64,000 bases of DNA from Diphasiastrum complanatum. Its lineage: Eukaryota > Streptophyta > Lycopodiopsida > Lycopodiales > Lycopodiaceae. The stretch covers positions 47,972,737-48,036,736 of the forward strand of contig CM055108.1 of assembly GCA_029204225.1 (NCBI GenBank). The letters are read 5' to 3'. A model generated the notes under the pieces. That model did not search any database. It had not been told where the DNA came from and saw only the letters and a list, made by a program, of their open reading frames with translations. The position numbers were made by a program, and so were the translations under genes. The stretch's first letter is position 1. Each line of letters begins with the position of its first letter. This document shows, one piece after another, positions 1-11,727 of this stretch.

Positions 1-114
1 CAACTTCCATGTCATCGACTTCATCGACATCAAAGTTTTTCAAACGTCAATGTCATCAATTTGGCGACTCACCAGTACATTTGTTAGAGCCGGACGAATC
101 TCTGACTAAATCAG

Positions 115-483
115 ATATTGTCTGAGTGCGACTGCCAATAGCACGTAGTGCCTTAATCCTGTTTGTGAATCACACATTAACCATTCTTTTAATCGGTTAA
201 CCATGTGTATATATACAACTACTTATTAGTTGTTGCGGTTAAGCTCCATGAACACTGAATTAGAGCACAATAGCTTTGATCTTCCTCTCTATTATTACAT
301 AGTAATGTTTCAGGGAAGATTGTGAGTCTATTCATCATTCAAACTATATTCTCTCATTCCTATTCCAACAATCTAATTTGTGAATGTTGTCTTGAATGCT
401 CATTTTCATTCATGTTCAGAGTGCTTCATACTAGCAGATTAATTGTTTTGTGATTAAATCGTTTTATATGACTGGTAACATTG
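115..483 (+). repeat. LTR-like fragment, family shared with 50930-51290
   Basis: This stretch resembles the reverse complement of about 50930-51290. Shared blocks include AGCACGTAGTGCCTTAA, TTAACCATTCTTTTAA and, at the end, GATTAAATCGTTT followed by ATATGACTGG. A TATA-like TATATATAC lies near 209. Two dispersed copies with a promoter-like core suggest an LTR. No coding region or target duplication can be assigned. Confidence 0.45.
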
Positions 484-534
484 TTCAATTTCTTGCTCTG
501 AAAATTGCATTTGGGATGGTTCTTGATTCGATTG

Positions 535-650
535 AGATCAAATGGTCGATGGTCTGATCGAGAAGAGATCAAAAGATCAGGGTCCGGTCAAGAAGAGATC
601 AAGGTCAAGATCAAAAGGTCGAGGTCCGGTCGAGATGGGAGAGACGGACT
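535..650. repeat. Short degenerate repeats rich in GATCAA and GGTCGAGGTCCGGTC
   Basis: The words GATCAA, AAGGTCGAGGTCCGGTC and AGAAGAGATCAA recur several times within about 115 bases. This looks like a small decayed tandem array. No function is inferred. Confidence 0.4.
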
Positions 651-902
651 CTGACAAAAGTAGAGCATGACCTACAAGAATGTGTGTGATCATGAAAAGA
701 GGGTGGTGATAGTGTGGGATAGGGATGCAAAGAGAGGAATAGGGCAGTGTATATGGATGGATTTGAAAGTGTAGATCAAATGCAAAAACTTCTGTAAGGT
801 AGTAGATCTGTGAATGATTGGAAAATTTGGTGCAGGGATCTAACTGATTTTGATCTCAACATATTGGGAAGGCATGTTCAATGAATCTGTGTATGTTCAA
901 GA

Positions 903-915
903 GGCAACGGCGCCA
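903..915 (-). other. tRNA-Asp-type primer-binding site of a decayed LTR element
   Basis: On the minus strand this reads TGGCGCCGTTGCC, the usual plant gypsy primer site for tRNA-Asp. It follows a sequence ending AACA with a two-base spacer, the same layout as the gypsy element ending at 62977. LTR sequence should therefore run upward from 918. The 116-codon plus-strand ORF at 924-1274 would lie in that LTR and is unlikely to be a gene. Confidence 0.5.
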
Positions 916-2099
916 AATGTTTATTGATTCCTATCAGTGTTAGTTTGATTCTCTGCTCAGTTTCATACCAGTTGGCACTTAGTTATTTGTTTCTCACTGT
1001 TTGTTACCAGACTTCAGATGGTTCTTGGCAAACAAGTCTGGATTCAATGGGCAGTGCACCAAGATCGTTATGCAGTATAGTGGTTTTAATCCTGCCTGTC
1101 AGAGGATTGTTAGGTTTCATACACTTCTTAAATCACTCACACTCATTGGAATATGCAAGCCATAGGCATTCATCTAAAAATCAGCATGCAACCTGGATGA
1201 ATGCCTTCAGATTCTTACTTCTACTTACAGTAAAAATGGTATTGGAAATGTTCTTGAAACTCAGATTAATCTAAAGCATCAAACATTAATGAAAACAAGA
1301 AAACAAATAACTAAACTAGTAAGCTCACAAGGCCAAGGATCAAGAAATACCCTCTTGATTCTTGGGCTCCCCAAGAACATCAAAAACTAAAATGTATGAG
1401 GATATGCAGGATCTAAATCACAATTTCAGCATGTCTAGTTTACTTGAAGGCTTGAAACTATTATAAAGAAAAACAAGAAATCTATTCCACTCTACTCCAC
1501 AATGCATGAATAAGAAAACAAGGAATTAATCTAATTCAACAACCACACTCAAAGAGATGGAAGGGCATGTTCATAATGGAATCACTCAAGAAAGCTATCA
1601 CAAACAAGGAGCTTCAAGAATGCCAAAACTCATGGAAGATCTTCTTTATTAAATTCAAGAGAATGACATTACAAGTAAAGCTCCCTCACAAGAGAGGGGG
1701 TCTCTTAAATAAGCAAATGAGTTGCTTAGGTGGAGCCTAAGTGGCAATTCCACAATTTAGCAAATTACAAGTGAAATTAGCTCCTCCACTAGAGGTCACC
1801 ATCAAAAGGTGGCTCACTGGGTCTACAACATTTATTACAAATACTAGCTCCTACATGGTCATTCCATCACTTGGGATTCACCATGAGGCTCACATAAACT
1901 CCGACTGTTGTCCTAGCTGGTATTTCTCGGCTCTTATGCTCGGCTCTCATTCTTCATCCTTCTCTTCTACTCAAAGACCTCCTCGGTCTAAGGTGAGAGG
2001 TGCTCTTACAATAACTTTGGCCCAGCATCTTGGGGATTCCACAGAATCAACCAACACACATTTGTCTTGTTGAAGTTTCTTGCCTTCTTTGTGCATCTC

Positions 2100-2420
2100 T
2101 CCTCTTGAAGCATTATTTTGCAAAGTGTCTCTTTTTGTCAAAAAAGAAACACTTAACCTTGGATTTGTCCCTTTTTTTTTCATTAGTGAATGATGTAAGA
2201 GATAGCTGATTATCACTCTCATCTTTGAGTAGCTCAGCCTCCGATCCTAAATTATCCTCTTGCTTTGTTTTTGCCCTTTCCACGAGTGAAAAGAGCTTTG
2301 TCATCTCTTTGATCCTTGAGAGTGAGTTGTCCCATCCTAGACAATTCATTTGCTTCCTACTCTCCTTGGCCACCAAGACTCCATGTAGGCTCTCCATTGA
2401 AGGATAAATCTCTCATTCAA
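2100..2420 (-). pseudogene. Copia gag fragment with degenerate zinc knuckle
   Basis: The minus-strand reading resembles the C-terminal gag of the intact copia at 37706-41686. It has a segment like the LHNVLVAEES region, then a basic stretch and a knuckle reading CFFFDKKRHFAK, in which the second Cys and the last Cys are lost. A primer-site relic lies upstream at 2662-2673. This is a decayed member of the same copia family or a close relative. No protease or integrase is recognisable below it. Confidence 0.6.
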
Positions 2421-2661
2421 ATCTTGTTTCTAGGTCTTACTAATTGGGCATTTAAACACAAAAGAGCATATTTGGATGCTTCTCAATTCTTGACACTTAC
2501 ACATAGTAAGAGGGCCCCACTTGATCCTGAAGACACTCTAGTATTGACCCAATAAATGATATTGAAGCTATAATCCATTGAGAGCACACTAGCTCTCGAT
2601 TCCTAAATTTGTACCATGAAACTTGCTATATATGATCAAAGAAGTAAAATGCTTGGATCTA

Positions 2662-2673
2662 GCTCTAATACCA
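2662..2673 (-). other. Relic initiator-Met tRNA primer-binding site
   Basis: The minus strand reads TGGTATTAGAGC, one mismatch from the canonical TGGTATCAGAGC. It lies about 240 bases upstream of the gag fragment at 2100-2420, as expected for a minus-strand copia. LTR remnants should lie above 2674, but their outer end could not be placed. Confidence 0.6.
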
Positions 2674-2679
2674 AGTGAA

Positions 2680-5600
2680 AGATGATGAATCTTGACCCTT
2701 TAATCAATCACTAAGATGTACATTATTCAAATCATCAAGGACTAGCCTTGGATTTTCACTACAATCTCTCTAAGATTGCTAGATCGGCAATTCCCCCTTA
2801 ATACACTATGATAGAGAAAAATATGCTCAACACAATTTGAACCACATGTGGGATAGAAATCAACTTGATAGCATTCAATTGATCATTTACATTGGCAAAT
2901 CAAGCATAGATTGATGCTTCTACTCGGCTTTGGAAAACAATGTTAACTCTCAAAATAACAAAAGTACAGAAATCATCATCAAAATGACAATAGATCAACT
3001 CAAATCTGAGCATAAGGCTTTGTCATCAAGTCTGGACGTAACCCTGCCATATATACCCTAATATAGAAACGACACCTACTTCGTGGTTGGATTAGGTGAT
3101 TCATGTGCATTGTCACCAGAGCTCTCAAATTTGACCTACAATTTAGTAACTCATGCTTTGGTGATCAACTTGGCCACCACATGGACATGAAAATATTCCA
3201 ATCACCTTCAAATCATCAATTAAATGTGTGACACTTGGCCATCCATTATGGTGCCTCCTGGTCACAAACTACTAGATAGATTTTAAGTATTTTCACAGCA
3301 TTTGCATGTTTTTCTAGATTTGATATAACATGTAAATTTCTTTTAGTGACATATTTGTGTCATTGACACAACCATTGACATACTTGAAAGACAAATCTAG
3401 ATTTTGCATTGAGGCCACCATGTTTGAATGTTGCTTTGTTTGCCACTAAAAATTTTCTATCTCTTATGACAACCATATACTCAAATTTTTGTGATTGTTT
3501 GCAAAAGATGTGGAACGATGTCATAATGTATGCTACAAAATTTAACTTCTTCCATCAATCTATAATACATTTGCAAATGAAACTATGAAAAGATATAAAA
3601 TTGTTGTTTGCTTTAAACCGATTACCATATATTGTGTAATATGAATTGCTCTCCATGTAGCTCTAATTGCATCCAATAACTTAACACAATTATTTTGTAG
3701 CAATTTTACCTCGTTGTTAAAAGATATATCTACTTAGTCATTGATCACATGACAATTAAAATAATCGTATATTGCTAAAAAAAAGTGAATTCATTAATAA
3801 TTGAAGTACAAGTACTTGATATTACTATACTCCAAGGAGCACATGATTTTGCTCCAATAAGCAAAGAAGCTAATGTAGAGTCAATCAACCCTGGATAAAT
3901 GTTACCTCCATATCTGTTAGTTTTGTCGACTAGTTAGTTCTTTGTTACTCCCAAACATTTTACTCAACAAAAGTGTTAATTGTTAACATAATTTACTCCC
4001 ACCTAAAAGAGCCTAACGTAGATAAACTTTATTCTATACAAATATAGGCACTACAGTGTTTCAGGATTTAGAAATTTATAAAAAAACTACTTTTGAATAT
4101 GTCAACAGGGCTTTCAATACACACTAGTCATTTTTCTCCGTTGGGTCATTTTGCTTGCCATCACCACCCCTTAGGTCCAAAACAAAATAAATTTTCCAGC
4201 CTTGCAAATCATAAGTCTTTTATATATGTTAACCCTCTCCATTGGTTAATTTCTTGCTAATCCTGAGGCCTAACATTTAACCAAGGTTGATTGTAACTAT
4301 TTTCAAGATTATAACAGAGGCTTTGAAATCAAATTTGGAGATGGACCTTATAGCATTTTCCCCTTGCAAATTCTCCATTCAGCCTCTCATTTTGCTGATT
4401 TATGATCTTTTTTGTATTGTATAAAGTTCCTAATTACAACTACTTCAGAGAGAAAGAAAAATAACATTTTCTGTAACAAAACAAACACTAGGTTCATCTC
4501 CAACATCTATGCTCTTAGCCATAAAATGCTTCATGTCTTCATGATCTTTTTGTTCACAAATCAATCAAGATTCGTCAGATGACGATCAATTTTCAACAAA
4601 ATGCTATACTGCTAACAAACTATAAATGCATTAAAGTAATCTTGACAAAGCCTTAGATATGATGAAATAACATTTCTACTCGTCGCAAGAAGATGGATTT
4701 TTCTGATTATTGTCTCAAAATTACTCGACAATTGTCTAACTTGACTAAATCTTCTATCAACTTCTTTGGATGTTATCTAGAAACTTAAAAGCAAAATAGA
4801 CCATATTGCCACTTGGACCTTTCCTATTCAAAATTGCCTTTGGACCATTTTTGTTCCTTAATAAATAATAATAATAATAAGTTAGCTAAAATTTAACAGT
4901 GCTTTGTTTACAAGAGAATTCCCATTTGACCAATTTGTTAATTGTTTGGGTCATCACTTCCTTGTTTCCCCTAAGTTAGCAATTTGAGTTACGAAGAATA
5001 TTGAGACCTCAAATTAGACGTGCTCATCATTTTTATGATTATCCCCACCACCTTTAAAACCTATAACCTAATCTTTTGAACCAAGGCATCCTATTCACAT
5101 ACAAGAAATTCTTAAAATTTTAAATTTATGAAAGGTCAAAATAGACTAACATTTGTTGTATGACCTTAGGCTTTTGCTTTTATTTGTACATTTTAGGCCA
5201 TACCATAGAATATCAACCTCCACAATGACTTGATTTTATTTTGGATAATATCATAACCTCTCCAATGCATTCTTATTTATCCAAAAAAATTCAAAGAAGA
5301 CCCACCTTTGTCATTGATCCAAAGCATTAGCAATGTCATTGACTAGAATGCAACACAATGATGTCATAGACTTCAATTTCACCTAGAGATGATTGTCAAA
5401 GTTTCTTATACATCTTCCCACAGTGCCAACATGACATCCATAAAATAGATGCGCAATTGGTTCACAACGTGTTGCAACTTTTGCATGTTTGGCATATATT
5501 TGGCCACAACTAGGGATGTCTGTTGTATCTTTGTAGTGAACCTTTTCTACTTGAATCGCTTCACCCTTTCGAGTTTAAGAAATCTCCCGAAAATATTGGG

Positions 5601-5790
5601 ATAATTTGATTCTTAACTCCACTTGGCATTGTACCAGTAGAAAGTATACTTCATGCACAGTTTTATAGATATTCTTGTGGGAAATCTGGACTACTTTTAT
5701 AGCCCTTTGCAAAAACCTAGTTATGCTTCAAATTATGTCTCATTGTGCACAATTCCTCCAAGTCGAGTATTTTTTACATACCAAACTATG
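2680..5790. other. AT-rich stretch without recognisable genes
   Basis: No ORF with recognisable content was seen on either strand. The lower part probably includes LTR remains of the copia relic whose primer site is at 2662. A short AAT microsatellite lies near 4861-4880. Nothing else is supportable here. Confidence 0.5.
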
Positions 5791-5792
5791 TT

Positions 5793-5862
5793 TAGTCTCT
5801 TTGGTAGGACATACAAGAGAAAAGAAATAGTCTCTTTGGTAGGACATACAAGAGAAAAGAAA
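5793..5862. repeat. Perfect 35-bp tandem duplication
   Basis: A 35-base unit beginning TAGTCTCTTTGGTAGGACAT occurs twice back to back (5793-5827 and 5828-5862) with no differences. It is probably a recent replication-slippage duplication. The small plus-strand ORF at 5653-5865 runs through it and shows no family signature. Confidence 0.85.
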
Positions 5863-5886
5863 TAGGTGGATGTGACAACGGAAATA

Positions 5887-5930
5887 ACTAACCTAAGGAA
5901 TGTCCCAAACCAGGCATTCCTTAGGTTAGT
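5887..5930. repeat. Perfect 16-bp inverted repeat, 12-nt loop
   Basis: ACTAACCTAAGGAATG (5887-5902) is followed by 12 bases and its exact reverse complement (5915-5930). The hairpin lies about 500 bases beyond the stop codon of the F-box/kelch gene on its transcribed strand. It could be a 3' transcript structure, a foldback-element relic or chance. Confidence 0.8.
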
Positions 5931-6425
5931 GACAACAAGGCAGAAAAACGTTGTCTATGGATGGCATTTCATTGCAAAATAAGCTAGAATTTTGAACTAA
6001 AGAAAAGGAGATATCTTTCCAGAGATAACTGCCACAGTGGTTACTTTGTATTGATACTGCCAACAGTAACGATGAATCAATTCGACCATTATACTCTCAA
6101 ACATGTACTGGGCCCAAAAAGGCTTCCATAGATGCCAATAGTCCATAACCTATTGGAGCAGTTCAATGCAACTTCACTGTTCTCTGCTGAAGCATGTCCT
6201 AGCCATTATCAAACACATTATTCCATCCGCTAGTCTTATATATGCTCAGTATCAAAGAGTACTTGTCATAAGCCTTGATCACCTTTTGTTGCAGCATCAC
6301 AGGTACTCACCACTTTGTCCGAACAGCTCAGAAGATTAGACAGATTAGAATGAGTGAAGACGTATATCTTAACAGCAATCGAGACAGCTCTATATGACTC
6401 AGCTACTGATTCAGTAGCAAAAAAA

Positions 6426-7408
6426 TTATGGAACTAGCTGAAGCATATACAGACCATCATCAAATCCAAGACCCAAAGCAGCTGCAAGCGAAAGTTCTCC
6501 GTCAATCATACCCCCAAAAATGAAAACAGCATGACTTGAATCCATTGTACATGCTCCATGGAAAGATCTTTTGCCTGGTGGTCTACCTCGTTGTTTAAGG
6601 CGTTTCCAAAACCTACGAGTGAACTTATACTCATTAAAGCTTGTGCATCGGTAACTTGTACTTGTATATGACGTTCCTCTCTCTACTTCTAATCCTGCAT
6701 TTGGGTCAAGCACCCATATATCGCCTTTGCGGGACCTCCTTGCATCTTCACCTCCAAAAATAAGAATTCGACCGCCAAATATAAGTGAGGCTGAATGTCC
6801 TGCACGAGGAGCTGGGAAATCATGAGCACAATGTAGCTCGAAAGCTTTACGTTCAACCCATATAGGATACTCTCCTTCCATATCAAGCAGCCAAACATCA
6901 TTAAGCACTTCGAATTTTGTACCTCGACCACCAAAGAGGACCATGTGTTTTCCGCCAATCCATGTTAGTGTGTGACCAGACCTTGCTGATGGTGACTCAA
7001 GCGTGACAACTTCATGCCATGAAACCGGAGCTTCAGACAAGTCAAGCATCCACGTATCCCGTAGTCGTATCCCATCTGATCCAATTCCTCCAAAAATAAC
7101 CACCTTTCTATCTCCAGCATAGCAACCTGCATGAGCACCACGAGGGGGTGGAGCTTGAGCAACTTCTAGAAGCTGCCAAGATGACCTCTCTTCGGTATTA
7201 GCAACGTGCATGCCTTTGTTGATCCATGTATCACTCTGTCTTATGCCTCTATCATTTATTCCTCCAAATAACACAAGAACATCTCCAACAACAATAGTGC
7301 TCTGCCCAAACCGACCAGAGGGTGTCCCAATACTCACTTGCTGCCAAGCTACACCATCTAAGATATTCTCCGAAAGTGATGCAACCCAGGTATCATCCAA
7401 ATGCCTTC
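6426..7408 (-). CDS. F-box/kelch-repeat protein, exon 2 (kelch propeller)
   Basis: This exon encodes the last 326 codons of a kelch protein. The acceptor is TTTAACAG, then GAAGGCAT. Its first two bases complete a Gly codon begun by exon 1, giving a continuous GG-RHLDDTW kelch strand across the junction. Five further FGG-type motifs follow (LFGGIND, IFGGIGSDG, LFGGRGT, IFGGEDA, IFGGMIDG), so with the junction motif the protein has six blades. The exon ends in TAA after a short LYMLQL tail. By family knowledge the product would be an SCF ubiquitin-ligase substrate receptor like Arabidopsis At1g51550, acting in nucleus or cytosol; the substrate is unknown. The spliced protein is 478 residues and shows no disabling change. 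Confidence 0.88.
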
Positions 7409-8555
7409 CTGTTAAAGTCACAAAAAGTTATATAAGTGGACCTACAAATCCTAAAATACCACAACTGAAGCTGGTCCACAACTTTCCTTCTAATCTCGTA
7501 GCAGGTTATCAGAGGTTGAAGCTTTAGGTGTACTATTACTATTAGACACACTCTTGAAAACAATAATGAAACGCTTCAAACTGTTCAACTCTCGGAGGAA
7601 TCCCAAAAAGCATCCTTAAACACCTGCTTTTTTTTTAAAGCGTGAAAACACAGACACTCAGCATACACACTAAGCTCAAAAATGGAGGACATCAAGGGGA
7701 ACCACAACCAATTCAATATGCACCGCCATAGAGATACTCATCAGTATGAAGATGGTAAATGTAACAAGTTCTTCAACGTCCAAGATCACTTCACTCGTCT
7801 TGGGGCTCAATTCCAAAACAAGTGGGTAGGAATAATACATTTCACTGTGCATTAGTTCTTAGCTCGGTGTCAGAGCAAGGGATGTTCGGTGCCACTTCCT
7901 ACATGCATCAGACCAAGTTTTCTATTGCGCACTATAATTCTTCCTTTGTTAAGCTTTTTTGGGTTTCTCAAGAAAGCCAAATCCTCTTGTACTGACACTA
8001 GTGTTCTTTACAAAGCTCAGAGTTTCAATAGCATTCCTTAGTCCCTCTCTTCTAGTTATTGTAGACAAGCTGTCATAGTCAAATTTCCAAGTATGCAAAG
8101 TGCAGGGTGCCAGTAAATTCAAGTTTCTCCAGTTTTTGAAAACTTTGTTTCCATAATTGGTGCATATATATTTCGGTGATCTGTACACCGTTGATATTAC
8201 TATGATAGCGCACTTTCATTATTTGTAGTATCAATTTATTTGGGGCAGTTTTGATATTTACTTGTGCCAACATCTTGCCTCTAACAGTTTCAGATACTAT
8301 ATGTCAATGCTATGTCAAGGACAGTTCCTGACATAAAAAAAAGGAGACTTGCAATTTTCAACCTTATATGGAGTCCAACCGCAAAATGTCACACCAACTC
8401 CAGCCATACAGCAAATCAAATGCTACACATCCCTACTCATTTCAGCGATACACAATACCAGGTACAAGTCACATGTACAAAAATACATCCATGTTTTTTA
8501 TTATAATCCTAAAACTTCTGGGAAAAAACGTTTCTAGAAACGCGTTTTTGGGCCA

Positions 8556-10120
8556 GGAGACCCCTTGCAATGGATGGTTGTTAGCGAGGCCTTCATGGAC
8601 TTCAAAGGTGTCAGCACAGATGCGATACATTTCCAGACCACTATGTTTGGAGATGAGTTCTGGACACAGGCAGCAGAGCTTGTGGGGGTCCTTTGACCCA
8701 TTTTCTATGTGTTGCGCGTAGTAGACCGTGAGGGGTGGACTCTCAGTCTCATAAACGAGTTCATGGACCGCATCGACGAGGAAATTCGGACGTCGACCTT
8801 GGACGACGGTATGACTCTTCAGTGTTTTGTTTGTTATTTCTCACTCCAATTTGTTGTGTTTCTTTTATGCTGCGGCACACTGATTATCGTAACGTGTTTG
8901 TCGCAGGAGGGAGATCTTGCAGATTTGGGAGGCTAGATGGGACTATTTCCACCAACCCATTAATGTCGTAGCCTGTGCATGTTGCACCCGTTGTGGTGCT
9001 CTACCAAAGATTTGGATGATCGAGAGCTGCACAGAGGATGGGTGGAGTACATTGAGCGTGTATGGCCCATACCAAGTATATGTCCGAAACCGCTTGGTAG
9101 TCATAATAATTTGTAGTGTACTCAATGCTAGTGTGTGAATTCAATGGACTGATGCTTGCCATGGTTCTTTTGCCAACAGACCTGTTGCTCAAGAACTTAG
9201 CAAGACAACTAGTCACTTTTGAGTGCTTTCAATGGCCATTTGATGGAGAGCAGTGTAAGCTGAGGGAAGATATATTAAGGCCTATAACATGGTGGAGCAT
9301 CCAGGGTCAGCACAGATGACTTGCGGCGAAGACTGGCCGAGACAGTCCTTTCACAGGACTGCTCAATATCCACCTATGAGCGGAATTGGAGCACCTGGGC
9401 CTTGTATCACACACAGAAGAGAAATAGGAGCAGTGCAGACGGTTGGTGTTTGTGAACACCAACGGCCGTATGCTGAGACACATGCGCAAAAGGATAGATG
9501 ATCGAGGTGAGCCATTTTATTACCCCATGCTCCGGCTATGTTTTGACGAATTGAATTGCTTTCAAAGTATGCAATGAATTGCAAGATAACAATTTGACAA
9601 CAATGTTTGTTTTTGGTTGTAGGCGAACCTTGACTCTTACTTGGTGGAATCAACAGTTGCTGCTCCTCAAGCACCACCCACGTAGGACGAGCTGGATGAT
9701 GAGATCCACAGAGAGTTGTACAAGCAGGCAGAGGCTGACGCACGGACTTTACAACGACAGAGGAGGTGGGAGAGGGCTGAGAAGGGGGGTGATGAGGGCT
9801 CGGAGGGTGGAGAGGAGCTCAAGGCTGATTATGAGGAGGAGGAGGAGTGAGCTGAGGAGGGGGATATTGAGGAGTACGAGATGGGGGGAGAGGCACAGGG
9901 GGATGACCTAGCTGACCTGTTGGTAGACCCTAATGCGGAGACAGGAGGAGCCAACCATTCCCGCATGTGGGCCTACAGGTTCTGGGAAGGGGGTCTGGGT
10001 TCACTTTTTGTAGACAGGAACGGAGCATCGCAGGCAACTGCTGGCCAAGCATCATCACACTGGGTAGGGCCATCCCAAGGTGTAGAATCACAGCCTCCTG
10101 ACACAAACACACGGGCATAG
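8556..10120 (+). pseudogene. hAT-family transposase relic
   Basis: Plus-strand pieces match plant hAT transposases in order. The first (about 8556-8808) is DUF659-like, with FGDEFW and VLRVVDREG and one in-frame TGA. A second (about 8908-9075) contains RWDYFHQPIN, then in another frame LHPLW and KDLDDRELHRGWVEYIERVWP. The third (about 9311-9500) is the dimerisation region with AETVLSQDCS and ERNWSTWALYHTQKRNR. An acidic tail rich in Glu follows and ends at 10120. A GT-AG-bounded gap (8809-8906) looks like an intron, but the flanking phases do not match. Frameshifts and stops make it non-functional. It lies antisense inside the F-box/kelch intron. Terminal inverted repeats were not found. Confidence 0.78.
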
Positions 10121-10320
10121 ATAGAGGGGGGGCAAAGGAGGAGAGAGAGGCAGAAGTAGGGGCAGGGGGATGGGGAGGAGGACAAGCACAGGCAGCAGAG
10201 CCAGAGCATATAGCAGTAGCAGACCCAGAGTCTCGCCATGGCGGATGGTTCCCTCTGATTCATCTACGAACCCTTGGGATCAACAGACTAGCATAGAATT
10301 ATGATGATCTTTTTTACACC

Positions 10321-10374
10321 TCAATATGATTCAATATGGTTCCTTACGATTTTAGATCGGTTTTAGGCTTAGGG

Positions 10375-10469
<95 letters not shown>

Positions 10470-10596
10470 CAAAGAGAGGACATGTGTCTTTTCTCTTCAA
10501 TATGGTTTCAACCATGATTCAGTATGGTTCAATATGATTCTACAACGTGTTAGTATGGTTCAGTATGTTTCAGTTTGGTTTTTTGCAATCTCAGAT

Positions 10597-10637
<41 letters not shown>

Positions 10638-10700
10638 AGGGGGGGGGGGGACATGTGTCTTATCTCTTCAATATGATTCCTTATGGTTTCTATGATCTTA

Positions 10701-10756
<56 letters not shown>

Positions 10757-10760
10757 AAGC
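10321..10760. repeat. Microsatellite cluster: (AT)n, three (GA)n tracts and a G-run
   Basis: (AT)n at 10379-10419 runs into (AG)n at 10420-10466. Further GA tracts lie near 10601-10636, followed by a G-run, and near 10701-10752. The spacer ACATGTGTCTT, then TCTCTTCAATATG, precedes each later tract, so the cluster looks like repeats of a unit that itself contains a microsatellite. ORFs rich in Arg-Glu or Ser-Leu here are artefacts of the repeat. Confidence 0.9.
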
Positions 10761-10764
10761 TTTA

Positions 10765-11251
10765 TTAACGTCTTTTGGGCACCCGTGGGTGCATAAGACC
10801 AAAAAGAAAATATGTACAAGCAACAGTGGGAGCATCATCCATAGGAGAACGTGGCCGTAAAGTGTTATAAACTAGCTACGAATGAAAGTAGAACAAAGGA
10901 GCAGTGAAATAAGCCCACAACCCGGGCCAGGTATAACAGAAGAACTACAGAAAAAGTACCAATGCCCACAACCCGGGCCAGGTGGAGAATAAGTACATAT
11001 CAGCGAAAGTAAGTGTGAAGTGTTCGTTGAGTGGGCCGTACAGTGGGCCTCGATGGAGTTGAGTGCTGACTACATCTGGGCTTTTTCCGCGGTGGCACAG
11101 CGATAGGAATCTCATCATCGAATCATCAGCATGTGCTCGAGTTTGAAAGAAGCCAGTGAGAAGTGTAGGAAAGCAAGAGTCAAGTCACCAAGATCTAGTT
11201 ATCAATCAATCTCCACGGAAAACAAGAGAGAAGAGGATGGGTGCCCAACTC

Positions 11252-11297
<46 letters not shown>

Positions 11298-11638
11298 CAG
11301 CAACAAGAGCAAAAGAGAGCAATGCTTAGCCAAACTGTAAAAATGGAATACACAATGAGCATCTAAGTACTCTACCTGGATGTGACCAAATGCCAGCAAA
11401 CCCTGAGGTTAACCACTTACTAAATGTAGGGCACCCCCAAAAGTCAAGATAGGGCCCCTAAACAAAATTAGACCCCTAAGGACCCACGAGTCAGTACATG
11501 ACCAAAATTGGGTCCAACTAAACTTAAGACAAACTTAAGATGGCCTAAATAACTAAATACCCATGGTTACACAAATCTCGACCTTTTGGGTCAAAGTAAC
11601 CTATGGATTAACTTTAGCATAGTCATTTATTTCTAACA
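10765..11638 (-). repeat. Probable 3' LTR of the copia relic, with a (GA)n tract
   Basis: A purine tract (minus-strand AAGGAGGG, about 11639-11646) is followed at 11638 by TGTTAGAA, the expected start of a 3' LTR for the minus-strand copia above it. An AG microsatellite (about 11255-11294) lies within. The other LTR end was not identified. The 20-base word GCCCACAACCCGGGCCAGGT occurs twice near 10915 and 10965. Confidence 0.5.
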
Positions 11639-11727
11639 CCCTCCTTAAATGACAATGCAAAAACTGAAATCTTCACTATATAACAAAACCAACACGTGGT
11701 ATCAAATTTAAAGCTTTGCATAAAGCT

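Noticed and set aside
924-1274. 116-residue ORF with hydrophobic segments
   Set aside because: It lies where LTR sequence should be, next to a tRNA-Asp primer site, and matches no family I know.
10336-10819. ORFs rich in Arg-Glu or Ser-Leu repeats on both strands
   Set aside because: They are translations of GA/CT microsatellites, with no other coding signal.
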